DNA from: Paenochrobactrum glaciei
GTDB taxonomy: Bacteria; Pseudomonadota; Alphaproteobacteria; Rhizobiales; Rhizobiaceae
Direction: 5' to 3'
DNA: 64,000 bases
NCBI RefSeq assembly: GCF_039522165.1
Contig: NZ_BAAADE010000001.1
Location: forward strand, 558,001 to 622,000
This document shows positions 9,092 through 17,440 of the stretch, piece by piece; the first letter of the stretch is position 1; every line of letters starts with the position of its first letter. The notes under the pieces are model-generated. The model was not told the origin of the DNA. It saw nothing but the letters and a program-made list of their open reading frames with translations, and searched no databases. Made by a program: the position numbers and the translations under genes.

Positions 9092-10606
9092 ATGTCAGAC
9101 CTAGATCCACGCTTAAGCGACAAAAGCGTCTTTCCTGATCCGACCTATAAAGAAACGGTTCTCAAACCTCTCTTTGATGGCGCTAAAACCCACCATGTTG
9201 ACGGTTTCCGCCGTATCGACCGTGCGCATCTGGTAATGCTGGTAGAAACCGGCATTCTGGATCATGCCCAGGCATCGGCTATTGCCGGTGCATTGGAAGC
9301 GATCGACCGTGATGTTGATCCGGCACAGCTTGTTTACACAGGCGAAGTGGAAGACTTCTTCTTCCTTATCGAGAAAGAGCTGAAAAGCCGCCTTGGCGCT
9401 GATATTGCCGGTCGTCTTCACACCGCTCGTTCGCGCAACGACATTGACCACACTTTGTTCAAGCTTGGCCTGAAAGAGCGCATTGATGCCCTGATCGCCA
9501 AAGCTCAGAACCTGCTGGAAGCGATGATCCGTGCAGCGGAACGTGAAAAAGCAACTCTGATTGTGGCTTATACCCACGGTCAGCCGGCACAGCCTTCCAC
9601 CTTCGGCCATTATCTTTCTGCCGCCATTGAAGTGCTCATCCGTGATATCGAGCGCTTTGCAGAGGCACGCAAAATCGTCAATCTGTCGCCAATGGGCGCA
9701 GCGGCGATCACCACATCCGGCTTTCCGATCAACCGTGAACGTGTTGCGGAACTGCTCGGCTTTGCGGCGCCTTTGCGCAATTCTTACAGCTGTATTGCAG
9801 CTTCAGACTATATCACCTCGACCTATTCATCGATCGAGCTGATGTTTATCCATCTTGGCCGCCTTATTCAGGACTTCCAGTTCTGGACAAGTTTTGAAGT
9901 TGGCCAAATGTATGTGCCGAATGCTTTTGTGCAGATTTCATCGATCATGCCACAAAAGCGCAATCCGGTGCCGATTGAACATATGCGCCACTTGTCCAGT
10001 CAGACAATGGGTCGTGCGCGCACGGTTCTGGATGTCATTCACAACACACCATTTACCGATATGAATGACAGTGAAGGCGAAACCCAACAAATGGGTTATG
10101 AAGCCTTTGCATCCGCCAGCCGTGTGCTGGATTTGCTTGCCGCTTTCATCGAAGCAGTACGCATTGATCCGGCGCGTGTGCAGGACAATATCCGCCGCTC
10201 CTGCATCACCATCACAGAGCTTGCCGATTCACTGGTACGCATCGAAGACCTCTCCTTCCGTCAGGCACACGAAATTGCTGCAACCGTTGCTAAGGCCGTT
10301 GTGGCTAAAGGCGGCGGCTTGGCCAAAGACGGTTATGAGCCGTTTCTGGAAGCCTTCAAACATGCAACCGGTAAAGAGCCATCTTTTGACCGCGCCAAGT
10401 TTGAAGAACTGGTGTCGCCGGAATATTTCGTGCGCATCCGTGACCGTACCGGTGGCCCGGCTGAAAAACCAATGGCAGATGCTCTTGCTCATTATAAAGC
10501 AACAGCTCAGGCCTTTGTGGCTCAAACTGCCAAACAATCTGCCGACGAGGCCAATGCCGCGCGCGCGCTCAATGAAAAATTCCAAACATTGGTGGAGACA
10601 CGCTGA
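9092..10606 (+). CDS. Argininosuccinate lyase-like enzyme of the fumarase/aspartase superfamily
   Basis: Superfamily members reversibly eliminate fumarate from N- or O-linked succinyl groups. Signature segments are TARSRND (111-117), YTHGQPAQP (160-168) and the catalytic-loop SSIMPQKRNP (283-292). At 504 aa it is longer than typical ArgH (about 460). True ArgH normally has a GRSRND loop and a LAYNxDxQEDK segment; here these are ARSRND and TPFTDMNDSEGE (near 319-330), so the amine-binding side differs. The gene sits between permease and ATPase genes of an importer (3-bp gap before, 1-bp overlap after), a poor context for arginine synthesis. I infer a catabolic C-N lyase, for example of the EDDS-lyase kind, acting on the imported compound. 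A second-copy ArgH remains possible. Confidence 0.85.
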   Translation: MSDLDPRLSDKSVFPDPTYKETVLKPLFDGAKTHHVDGFRRIDRAHLVMLVETGILDHAQASAIAGALEAIDRDVDPAQLVYTGEVEDFFFLIEKELKSRLGADIAGRLHTARSRNDIDHTLFKLGLKERIDALIAKAQNLLEAMIRAAEREKATLIVAYTHGQPAQPSTFGHYLSAAIEVLIRDIERFAEARKIVNLSPMGAAAITTSGFPINRERVAELLGFAAPLRNSYSCIAASDYITSTYSSIELMFIHLGRLIQDFQFWTSFEVGQMYVPNAFVQISSIMPQKRNPVPIEHMRHLSSQTMGRARTVLDVIHNTPFTDMNDSEGETQQMGYEAFASASRVLDLLAAFIEAVRIDPARVQDNIRRSCITITELADSLVRIEDLSFRQAHEIAATVAKAVVAKGGGLAKDGYEPFLEAFKHATGKEPSFDRAKFEELVSPEYFVRIRDRTGGPAEKPMADALAHYKATAQAFVAQTAKQSADEANAARALNEKFQTLVETR

Positions 10607-11652
10607 TGGCCACAATCGAACTTGAAAAACTGGTAAAGCGCTACGGCAATGTGGAAGCTGTCCGCGGCATTGATCTAAAAATTGCCGATGGTGAATTTGT
10701 GGTTTTTGTCGGCCCTTCGGGCTGCGGTAAATCCACCACCTTGCGCATGATTGCCGGTCTCGAAGACATCTCCGGCGGCACGCTGAAAATCGGTGACGAA
10801 GTTGTCAACGAGCGCGACCCGAAACAGCGCAATATTGCAATGGTTTTCCAAAACTATGCGATCTACCCGCATATGACTGTACGCCAGAATATCGGCTTTG
10901 GTCTTTATACTTCGAAACTCTCGAAGGATGAAAAGAACAAGCGCATTGAAGAAGCCGGCAAGATTTTGGGTCTGGAACCTTATCTCGACCGTCGTCCGGC
11001 TGCCCTTTCCGGTGGTCAGCGTCAGCGCGTTGCTATCGGCCGTGCGATGGTGCGTAATCCGTCTGCTTTCTTGTTTGACGAACCATTGTCCAATCTGGAT
11101 GCGCAATTGCGCTCGCAGATGCGCATTGAAATCAAACGCCTGCATCAGCGCCTGAAAACCACCACTGTTTACGTCACCCACGATCAGGTCGAAGCCATGA
11201 CCATGGCTGACCGTATTGTGGTGATGAAAGACGGCCACATCTTGCAGACAGGCACCCCGACCGAGCTTTATGAAAATCCGGTTGATGTGTTTACCGCCCG
11301 CTTTATCGGTAGCCCTTCGATGAACCTCATCAAAGGTCGTCGTTCCGGCGAAGGTGTGGAATTCACTGAAAGCGGTGACACGCTCATCGGTGTGCGTCCG
11401 CATGATCTGATTGCGCTGGCTGACAATGAAAAAGCACCGGCCGACGGCATCAGCCTGAGCGGCACCGTGCTGGCCGTTGAACCTTTGGGCCCTGAAACAC
11501 TCATCCATTTGAGCGTTCATGGCGCAGAAGTGATTGCCACCGCACCGGCGAAATTCATTCCGGCAGCAGACAGCACTGTAACAGTGCATGCAGCAAGCGG
11601 CAGCCTCTATCTGTTTGATGCAAAAACCGAGAAAAGCTTAGGCCGACTATGA
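10606..11652 (+). CDS. Sugar ABC transporter ATPase, UgpC/MalK type
   Basis: This is the ATP-hydrolysing subunit of the importer (348 aa). Walker A is GPSGCGKST (36-44), the signature is LSGGQRQR, Walker B is FLFDEP, and there is a C-terminal MOP/OB-like regulatory domain typical of CUT1 ATPases. Only one ATPase gene is present, so it must form the homodimer. It shares 1 bp with the lyase-like gene and 4 bp with the kinase gene. Confidence 0.94.
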   Translation: MATIELEKLVKRYGNVEAVRGIDLKIADGEFVVFVGPSGCGKSTTLRMIAGLEDISGGTLKIGDEVVNERDPKQRNIAMVFQNYAIYPHMTVRQNIGFGLYTSKLSKDEKNKRIEEAGKILGLEPYLDRRPAALSGGQRQRVAIGRAMVRNPSAFLFDEPLSNLDAQLRSQMRIEIKRLHQRLKTTTVYVTHDQVEAMTMADRIVVMKDGHILQTGTPTELYENPVDVFTARFIGSPSMNLIKGRRSGEGVEFTESGDTLIGVRPHDLIALADNEKAPADGISLSGTVLAVEPLGPETLIHLSVHGAEVIATAPAKFIPAADSTVTVHAASGSLYLFDAKTEKSLGRL

Positions 11653-12548
11653 GTTCTGCATCATCACCACGTCCTGCTGTTCTCAGCATCGGGCGTATAT
11701 ATTGTGATTTGATTTTCACCGGTCTGGAAGCACTTCCGGAACTCGGCAAGGAAACATTTGCACAAGATATGAATATTGCAGCAGGGGGCGGCGCTTTTAT
11801 CACCGCCGCTCACCTTGCCCACAAAGGACGTGCCTGCGCCTTGCTGGCACGCCTCGGGCTTGATCCGCTATCTGTTGGCATTCTGCCGGAACTGATGGCC
11901 ACTGGTGCCGACCTGCGTTTTCTGGAACGCTGCGAAACAGCAGGGCCGCAAGTAACCGTTGCCAGTGTTGTTGATAATGACCGTGCTTTTCTTTCACGCC
12001 GTGCAGGCACCGCCCTTCCGGCAACATTGGAAGAAGCATTAAACTGGAGCGAAGCTGGTCATCTGCACATTGCAGAATATGCCACTTTGCATGAAATCCC
12101 TGATCTGATTACGCGTGCCAAAGCCAAAGGTCTGACCATATCGCTTGATCCGAGCTGGGATGAAACGCTGATCTATGATCCTGCATTGCTAGAAGCTTGT
12201 AAGGGCGCAGATATTTTCTTGCCTAATCAGGAGGAAGCGTTGGCGATCACCGGCCATAAAGATCCGGTTGCGGCATTAAACGCATTGGCCGAGCATTTCC
12301 CATGTGTGGTGCTTAAAGGCGGTGCGGATGGTGCATGGCTGAAGGCTGGCGACCTGCAATTGCATCAATCAGCAGAAGCCGTCACCGTTGTGGATACAAC
12401 AGGTGCAGGTGATGCGTTTAATGCTGGCTTTATCGATAGCTGGATGCAGGGTGTGGGCTTTGAAGCAGCACTTGGTGAAGGCATTATATGCGGTAGTCTG
12501 GCGGTACAAGCTGCCGGCGGAGCCGCTATCTTAGCGGTGAAGCCATAA
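11649..12548 (+). CDS. PfkB-family carbohydrate kinase
   Basis: PfkB (ribokinase-family) enzymes phosphorylate sugars, sugar phosphates or nucleosides with ATP. The 299-aa product has the N-terminal glycine-rich sugar-binding segment (AAGGGAFITAAHLA, near residue 39) and the C-terminal signature DTTGAGDAFNAGF (near 250) with the catalytic Asp of GAGD. As last gene of the importer operon (4-bp overlap with the ATPase) it most likely phosphorylates the sugar released from the imported compound. Its last nine codons and stop are part of a tandem repeat that continues past the gene. Confidence 0.9.
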   Translation: MSSASSPRPAVLSIGRIYCDLIFTGLEALPELGKETFAQDMNIAAGGGAFITAAHLAHKGRACALLARLGLDPLSVGILPELMATGADLRFLERCETAGPQVTVASVVDNDRAFLSRRAGTALPATLEEALNWSEAGHLHIAEYATLHEIPDLITRAKAKGLTISLDPSWDETLIYDPALLEACKGADIFLPNQEEALAITGHKDPVAALNALAEHFPCVVLKGGADGAWLKAGDLQLHQSAEAVTVVDTTGAGDAFNAGFIDSWMQGVGFEAALGEGIICGSLAVQAAGGAAILAVKP

Positions 12549-12635
12549 TGAGAAAATGTGGTGCCGCACTTTTAGCGGTGAAGCCATAACTAAACAAAGT
12601 GGTGCCGCTATTTTGGCGGCAAAACCACAATCAAA
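12523..12635. repeat. 41-bp tandem repeat duplicating the 3' end of the kinase gene
   Basis: Copies start at 12523, 12564 and 12605, a spacing of exactly 41 bp. The first two are full; the third fades after about 30 bp, at the pcaQ stop codon. Each begins with CCGC-N7-GCGG or close to it, a small hairpin. Copy 1 encodes the kinase C-terminus (AILAVKP, stop); copy 2 in the same register would encode ALLAVKP, stop; copy 3 AILAAKPQ with the stop changed. It may act as a set of small hairpins between convergent genes. Confidence 0.85.
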
Positions 12636-13545
12636 CATCCTCAGCCGCCTCGCGAATAGTCTGTATCAGAATTTGCAGGGCGGCTGATTGTACCATATCG
12701 GTGCGCATAGTCAGCCCGACCGGCCCCTTGGTTTCATCCGTATCAATATCAAGCGGCACCAGTTTGCCTTCGGCGACATCAGCCGCAGCAACACCTTCCG
12801 AAATAATCCACACTGCATCGCTTTCCCGCACGAATGCCCGTCCGAAAGCGTCCGATACTGTTTCAATCTGGATTGGCAGCGCACCGATACCATTAGCAAT
12901 CAGCAAGCGATCCACAAATGGCCGGATGATAGATTTACGCGTCGGCATCAGCACTGGAAACTGCGCAATATGATCGAAAATAGGTGTATTTTCATGCGCC
13001 AGCGGATGACCGGCACGCACTAAAAACAAAACTTTTTCCGAATATAAATGTTCGAAAAAGAACCCCGTCATTTTCTCCGGCGCCGCCAGTCTCCCGACCA
13101 CCAGATCCAGATCACCAACGCGCAACTGTTCAAGCAGAACCGAGTTTTCGCCCGTTACAATTTTAATCCGGCTGCCGGTTTTTTCTGTCAAAAACAGGCT
13201 CATCGCACGCGGCATGATACGGGTGGAAACCGTTGGCAAAGCACCAATGCGGATCGGGGGGCCCGAACCATCAACCTCTTGCGAAACAGAATCAAATCCT
13301 TGCCGCAGCGCCGTTAAAGCGGTTCCGGCATGGCGCAAAAACACATCACCAAAGCGCGTAATTTTAATGCCGCGACCATCGCGTTCCAACAAAGGAACAC
13401 CTAAAATATCCTCCAGCTCGCGCATGGTTTTGGTAACAGCAGGCTGGCTGACATGCAGGATTTGCGACGCTTTCATCACACTTTTCTGACGTGCGACTTC
13501 CACAAATGTGTGCAAATGACGGAACTTGATACGGTTGCTGAGCAT
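12631..13545 (-). CDS. pcaQ: PcaQ, LysR-type activator of protocatechuate catabolism
   Basis: This is a 304-aa LysR regulator: N-terminal winged HTH (KFRHLHTFVEVARQKSV, then VSQPAVTKTMRELE, about residues 8-50) and a periplasmic-binding-like effector domain. PcaQ responds to the pathway intermediate beta-carboxy-cis,cis-muconate or carboxymuconolactone and activates pcaDCHGB. Here it is divergent from pcaD, the typical rhizobial arrangement. Start choice: ATG 13545 is 10 nt after GGAGG; an in-frame GTG at 13551 is only 4 nt away. The Shine-Dalgarno is inside the PcaQ box, so autoregulation is likely. Confidence 0.92.
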   Translation of the reverse strand: MLSNRIKFRHLHTFVEVARQKSVMKASQILHVSQPAVTKTMRELEDILGVPLLERDGRGIKITRFGDVFLRHAGTALTALRQGFDSVSQEVDGSGPPIRIGALPTVSTRIMPRAMSLFLTEKTGSRIKIVTGENSVLLEQLRVGDLDLVVGRLAAPEKMTGFFFEHLYSEKVLFLVRAGHPLAHENTPIFDHIAQFPVLMPTRKSIIRPFVDRLLIANGIGALPIQIETVSDAFGRAFVRESDAVWIISEGVAAADVAEGKLVPLDIDTDETKGPVGLTMRTDMVQSAALQILIQTIREAAEDV

Positions 13546-13551
13546 ATTCAC

Positions 13552-13567
13552 ATAACCTCCCAGTTAT
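13552..13567. promoter_or_regulatory. PcaQ box in the pcaQ-pcaD intergenic region
   Basis: ATAACC-TCCC-AGTTAT matches the PcaQ consensus ATAACC-N4-GGTTAA known from Sinorhizobium meliloti, with one mismatch in the second half and one at its last base. It lies 72 bp before the pcaD start. On the minus strand it contains the GGGAGG ribosome site of pcaQ. Confidence 0.85.
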
Positions 13568-13639
13568 GAATATGCGCGTTAATATCATTTTACTTAACCA
13601 GATGAAAGCGCCAGTTTAAAAATCGTGAGGAGACAGTCA

Positions 13640-14437
13640 GTGCAATTTATTCGTCTAAACAATCAAACCACCCATTATGCTTTTGAGAAATCCGGTGCGG
13701 CAGCCGATTCAGCGCCGGTGATTGTTTTCATCAATTCGCTCGGCACCGATATGCGGATTTGGGATGATGTGAAGACGCAGCTTAAAGGTGAATTTTCGCT
13801 GCTGACTTATGACAAGCGCGGTCACGGTCTCTCTGACGCCGGCACCACACCTTACACGATTGATGAACTCGCTGATGATCTGATCGCATTTCTGGAAGCG
13901 CTGACATTGGAGCGCGTCATCTTATGCGGCCTTTCGGTGGGCGGTTTGATTGCACAAGCACTTTTCGCCAAAAAACCAGAACTTGTTGCAGGGCTTATTC
14001 TCTCCAACACCGCCCATAAAATCGGCACGGCTGAGATGTGGCGCACACGCATTGATGCCATTTGCCAAAACGGCTTGAGCAGCATCCTGGCGCCCACGAT
14101 GGAGCGTTGGTTTACGCCTGCATACCGCGTGCCTGACAATGCGGCTTTTGCTGCCTATTGCAACATGTTTACCCGCCAGCCGGTTGATGGCTACACCGCC
14201 ACTTGTGAGGCGCTGGCGCAGGCTGATTATACGGCGCAAGCGCAACAGATTTGCGTGCCCACCTTATGCCTTGTCGGCGATCAGGATGGCGCAACCCCGC
14301 CTGCCCTTGTGCAGGAAATGGCCGACCTCATTCCGGCAGCAGAATTTATCATGCTTGAAAAATGCGGCCACATTCCTTGTGTGGAACAGCCACAGATTTT
14401 TAGCCAAACAATCGCAAAATTCATAAAAAATATCTGA
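13640..14437 (+). CDS. pcaD: 3-oxoadipate enol-lactonase
   Basis: It hydrolyses beta-ketoadipate enol-lactone to beta-ketoadipate in the cytoplasm. The product is an alpha/beta-hydrolase of 265 aa with nucleophile motif GLSVGG (Ser99), an acidic residue in GDQDG and a C-terminal His in CGHIPC. Start: an in-frame GTG at 13625 would include the ribosome site itself (GAGGAG), so I use GTG 13640 (VQFIRLNN), 8-9 nt after that site. It is the first gene of pcaDCHGB. Confidence 0.93.
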   Translation: MQFIRLNNQTTHYAFEKSGAAADSAPVIVFINSLGTDMRIWDDVKTQLKGEFSLLTYDKRGHGLSDAGTTPYTIDELADDLIAFLEALTLERVILCGLSVGGLIAQALFAKKPELVAGLILSNTAHKIGTAEMWRTRIDAICQNGLSSILAPTMERWFTPAYRVPDNAAFAAYCNMFTRQPVDGYTATCEALAQADYTAQAQQICVPTLCLVGDQDGATPPALVQEMADLIPAAEFIMLEKCGHIPCVEQPQIFSQTIAKFIKNI

Positions 14438-14452
14438 AACGGAGAATAACCC

Positions 14453-14860
14453 ATGGCCGAGAATTCCGCGTCACCGTCGCGTTATGAGCTTGGGATGCAA
14501 GTGCGCAGATCAGTGCTTGGTGATGACCATGTTGATCGTGCATCTGCATTGATTACCGATATTGACCGTAAATTTCAGCAACTGATTACGGAATCGGCAT
14601 GGGGCACCGTCTGGGCAAGTGAGGGCCTGACCAAACGTGAGCGCTCGATTGTCACAATTGCTTTGCTAGCAGCGCTCGGTCAGGATGAAGAACTGGCCAT
14701 GCATATTCGTGCGACCGTCAATACGGGTGCCACACAACAAGATATTTGCGAAGCACTGATGCATGTCGCCATTTATGCAGGCGTTCCGGCATCCAATCAT
14801 GCTTTTAAAATCGCCAAGAAAACCTATGAGGGTATGGACGCAGCCGGAGGGGAGAAATGA
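14453..14860 (+). CDS. pcaC: 4-carboxymuconolactone decarboxylase
   Basis: It decarboxylates 4-carboxymuconolactone to beta-ketoadipate enol-lactone. The 135-aa product is a small all-helical CMD/AhpD-like protein with the typical segment EALMHVAIYAGVPASNHAF near residues 101-119. It lies 15 bp after pcaD and overlaps pcaH by 4 bp. It is a stand-alone decarboxylase, not the pcaL fusion found in some actinobacteria. Confidence 0.95.
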   Translation: MAENSASPSRYELGMQVRRSVLGDDHVDRASALITDIDRKFQQLITESAWGTVWASEGLTKRERSIVTIALLAALGQDEELAMHIRATVNTGATQQDICEALMHVAIYAGVPASNHAFKIAKKTYEGMDAAGGEK

Positions 14861-15600
14861 TGAAAAACAGCAAACCTGAAAACGGCCCTTTTTACGGGCG
14901 CGATCATACGATCCATGCGCCGGCCTTTACGCCTCAATATAAGACATCCGTCTTGCGCTCACCCACCCGTGCGCTCCTGTCGCTGGAAGGCACCAAGAGC
15001 GAAATTACCGGCCCTGTCTTCGGCCATAATATGCTCAATGAACTGGATAATGACCTTATCCTCAATTATGCCAAACCTGGCGAAATGGCGATTGGCCCGC
15101 GCATTTTAGTGCATGGCCGTGTGCTGGATGAAAACAACCGCCCCGTTGCCGGTGCTTTGGTCGAGTTTTGGCAAGCCAATGCGGGCGGCCGCTACCGCCA
15201 TAAAAAAGACAGCTATCTGGCTGCCATCGACCCGAATTTTGGTGGCGTTGGCCGCACTATCACCGATGAAAACGGTTATTACTGGTTTAAAACCATTCAA
15301 CCCGGCGCCTATCCGTGGCCCAATGGCGTGAATGACTGGCGACCAGCCCATATTCACTTTTCCGTTTTCGGCTCCGGCTTTTCGCAGCGCCTGATTACGC
15401 AGATGTATTTTGAAGGTGACCCGATGATCTGGCGTTGCCCGATCGTTACCACGATACCGGATAAAGCAGCGATTGAACGGCTGATTGCCGCCGTTGATAT
15501 GAATGCGACCATGCCGATGGATATGCGCGCCTTTAAATTTGATATTACCTTGCGTGGTCGCCGTTCGACCATGTTTGAAAACCGCATGGAAGGAAACTAA
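14857..15600 (+). CDS. pcaH: Protocatechuate 3,4-dioxygenase, beta subunit
   Basis: This is the catalytic subunit of the ring-cleaving intradiol dioxygenase (protocatechuate + O2 to 3-carboxy-cis,cis-muconate). The 247-aa product carries the Fe(III) ligand set: Tyr in GRYRHKKD, Tyr in GAYPWPNG, and the two His of AHIHF. It is coupled to pcaC by ATGA overlap and is followed 1 bp later by pcaG. Confidence 0.96.
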   Translation: MMKNSKPENGPFYGRDHTIHAPAFTPQYKTSVLRSPTRALLSLEGTKSEITGPVFGHNMLNELDNDLILNYAKPGEMAIGPRILVHGRVLDENNRPVAGALVEFWQANAGGRYRHKKDSYLAAIDPNFGGVGRTITDENGYYWFKTIQPGAYPWPNGVNDWRPAHIHFSVFGSGFSQRLITQMYFEGDPMIWRCPIVTTIPDKAAIERLIAAVDMNATMPMDMRAFKFDITLRGRRSTMFENRMEGN

Positions 15601-15601
15601 C

Positions 15602-16219
15602 ATGGTTCAGCCACTCGGTTATTTAAAAGAAACAGCCTCGCAAACAGCAGGCCCATATGTTCATATCGGCCTGACACCAAATTTTGTCGGCATTCACGGT
15701 ATTTTCAAAGACGATCTTGGCTCCGGCTCATTGGTAAATGACAAGACCCGCGGCGAACGCATTACCATTACAGGCCGTGTTTTTGACGGCATGGGCGCAC
15801 CGCTCAAAGATGCGTTGGTGGAAATCTGGCAGGCCGATGCGCAAGGTTTTTACAACAGCCCGATGGAAACCGCTGGCAAAGCGGATGAAAATTTCAAAGG
15901 CTGGGGACGCTGCCCTGCCCATATGGATACGGGTGAATTTACCTTTGAAACCATCAAGCCCGGCCAGGTTGCCTTTAAAGACGGGCGCATGATGGCGCCG
16001 CATGTCACTTTATGGATTGTGGCGCGCGGTATTAATATGGGGCTGCACACCCGCATGTATTTCTCTGATGAAGAGGAAGCCAATGCACAGGATCCGCTGC
16101 TGGCGCGTATTGAACACAGAGCACGCGTTGACACCCTGATCGGCAAACGGGACGGTAACAATTATCACTTCGACATTTACATTCAGGGCGAAAAAGAAAC
16201 CGTCTTTTTGGATATTTAA
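15602..16219 (+). CDS. pcaG: Protocatechuate 3,4-dioxygenase, alpha subunit
   Basis: This is the non-iron partner (205 aa) that forms the alpha-beta protomer with PcaH and shapes the substrate pocket. The frame is open further upstream, but ATG 15602 (MVQPLGYLKETASQTAGPYV) follows the AAGGA in the pcaH end and matches the family N-terminus. An intradiol dioxygenase beta-sandwich is recognisable (ALVEIWQADAQG, then PHVTLWIVARG) with the iron His pair absent, as expected. Confidence 0.95.
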   Translation: MVQPLGYLKETASQTAGPYVHIGLTPNFVGIHGIFKDDLGSGSLVNDKTRGERITITGRVFDGMGAPLKDALVEIWQADAQGFYNSPMETAGKADENFKGWGRCPAHMDTGEFTFETIKPGQVAFKDGRMMAPHVTLWIVARGINMGLHTRMYFSDEEEANAQDPLLARIEHRARVDTLIGKRDGNNYHFDIYIQGEKETVFLDI

Positions 16220-16222
16220 CGC

Positions 16223-17272
16223 ATGAGCATTTGTGTTTTTGATCATCCGTTTCTCTCAGGTCTTTTCAAAGATGCAGCCGTGGACAAATTGTTTTCGGCC
16301 AGCTTCGATGTGGAGGAGATGATCCGGTTTGAAACGGCGCTGGCAAAAGCACAAGCGGAATTGGGCTTAATCCCTGCTGCGGCGGCTTTGGCAATTGCTG
16401 AAGCTGCCTCAAGCTTTCAGGCTGACATGGCAAAGCTTAATCAGGCAACGGCACGCGACGGTGTGGTGATACCGGAGCTGGTCAAACAGTTGCGCGCCCA
16501 TGTCGGTGAAACCCATCGTCAATATGTGCATTTTGGTGCCACCAGTCAGGATGTGATTGACACAAGCCTGATGCTGCGACTGAAGGTTTTCAGGCAATTG
16601 GCCGAAGAAAAACTGGCGCAATTGCTGCAAAAGTTAGAAGCACTCGATCAAGCTCATGGCAAACGTGGATTGACCGCTTATACGCGGATGCAGGCAGCTC
16701 TGCCGGTGACCGTCCATGACCGCATCACCAGCTGGGTTGAACCTTTAAAACGCGCTCAAATCCGGCTTGAGCAATTACATTTTCCGCTGCAACTGGGCGG
16801 CGCGGTTGGCACATTGCGTGATTTTGGCGATCAAGCCACCGCCTTACGCGCGAAGCTTAGCCTTATGCTCGCCCTTGATGATCTGCCGCAATGGCAAAGC
16901 GCGCGTGATATCATCACCGATATTGCCCATGTCTTTGTGACACTCAGCGGTAGTTTAGGCAAAATGGGGCAGGATATTGCACTGATGGCGCAAGGGGCAA
17001 GTGAGATTGCTTTGTCGGGTGGCGGCGCATCATCAGCCATGCCGCATAAGCAAAATCCGGTCAATGCAGAGATTTTAGTGTCACTGGCGCGCTTTAATGC
17101 AGTGCAAATATCCGCGATGCAGCAATCCATGATCCATGAGCAGGAGCGTTCCGGCGCAGCATGGAGCCTTGAATGGATGGTGCTGCCGCAAATCTGCGCG
17201 AGCCTTGCAGCAGCGCTTAATATCGGCATCCGCCTGACAGATCAGATTCAATCGCTTGGAAAGGATCACTAA
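16223..17272 (+). CDS. pcaB: 3-carboxy-cis,cis-muconate cycloisomerase
   Basis: It lactonises 3-carboxy-cis,cis-muconate to 4-carboxymuconolactone. The 349-aa product is a fumarase/aspartase superfamily member with HFGATSQDVIDT (near 110-121) and signature loop SSAMPHKQNPV (near 273-283). At 349 aa it is shorter than pseudomonad PcaB (about 450 aa), as in other rhizobial enzymes. It starts 3 bp after pcaG and is the last gene before the PcaQ box of the transporter. Confidence 0.94.
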   Translation: MSICVFDHPFLSGLFKDAAVDKLFSASFDVEEMIRFETALAKAQAELGLIPAAAALAIAEAASSFQADMAKLNQATARDGVVIPELVKQLRAHVGETHRQYVHFGATSQDVIDTSLMLRLKVFRQLAEEKLAQLLQKLEALDQAHGKRGLTAYTRMQAALPVTVHDRITSWVEPLKRAQIRLEQLHFPLQLGGAVGTLRDFGDQATALRAKLSLMLALDDLPQWQSARDIITDIAHVFVTLSGSLGKMGQDIALMAQGASEIALSGGGASSAMPHKQNPVNAEILVSLARFNAVQISAMQQSMIHEQERSGAAWSLEWMVLPQICASLAAALNIGIRLTDQIQSLGKDH

Positions 17273-17283
17273 TCGCGATATAC

Positions 17284-17299
17284 ATAACCTAAAGGTTAT
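17284..17299. promoter_or_regulatory. PcaQ box upstream of the protocatechuate ABC transporter
   Basis: ATAACC-TAAA-GGTTAT is a perfect 6-4-6 inverted repeat matching the PcaQ consensus better than the pcaD copy. It lies 11 bp after the pcaB stop and 141 bp before pcaM. Confidence 0.88.
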
Positions 17300-17440
17300 C
17301 GTTTCCCGCGATTAATTCATTTTACATTACCAGCTTCGCAGTCAAACTAGGCTGGAGAATTCATATATCACTTTGCAGCAACCGGTCTGTTCTTCGACAA
17401 CTTTCCGGTTTGTGTGCATCGGTTTTCTCGGGAGGAAAAC

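Noticed and set aside
9092..10606. Annotating the lyase-like gene as argH of arginine biosynthesis
   Set aside because: It sits inside a sugar importer operon and its amine-side segments differ from ArgH, so a symbol would mislead.
10675..11589. Long minus-strand open frame (304 codons) opposite the UgpC-type ATPase gene
   Set aside because: It is antisense to a clear ATPase with all motifs; its translation shows no family features and no ribosome site.
12523..12635. CRISPR array
   Set aside because: The repeats are contiguous 41-bp tandem copies without spacers and derive from a coding sequence.
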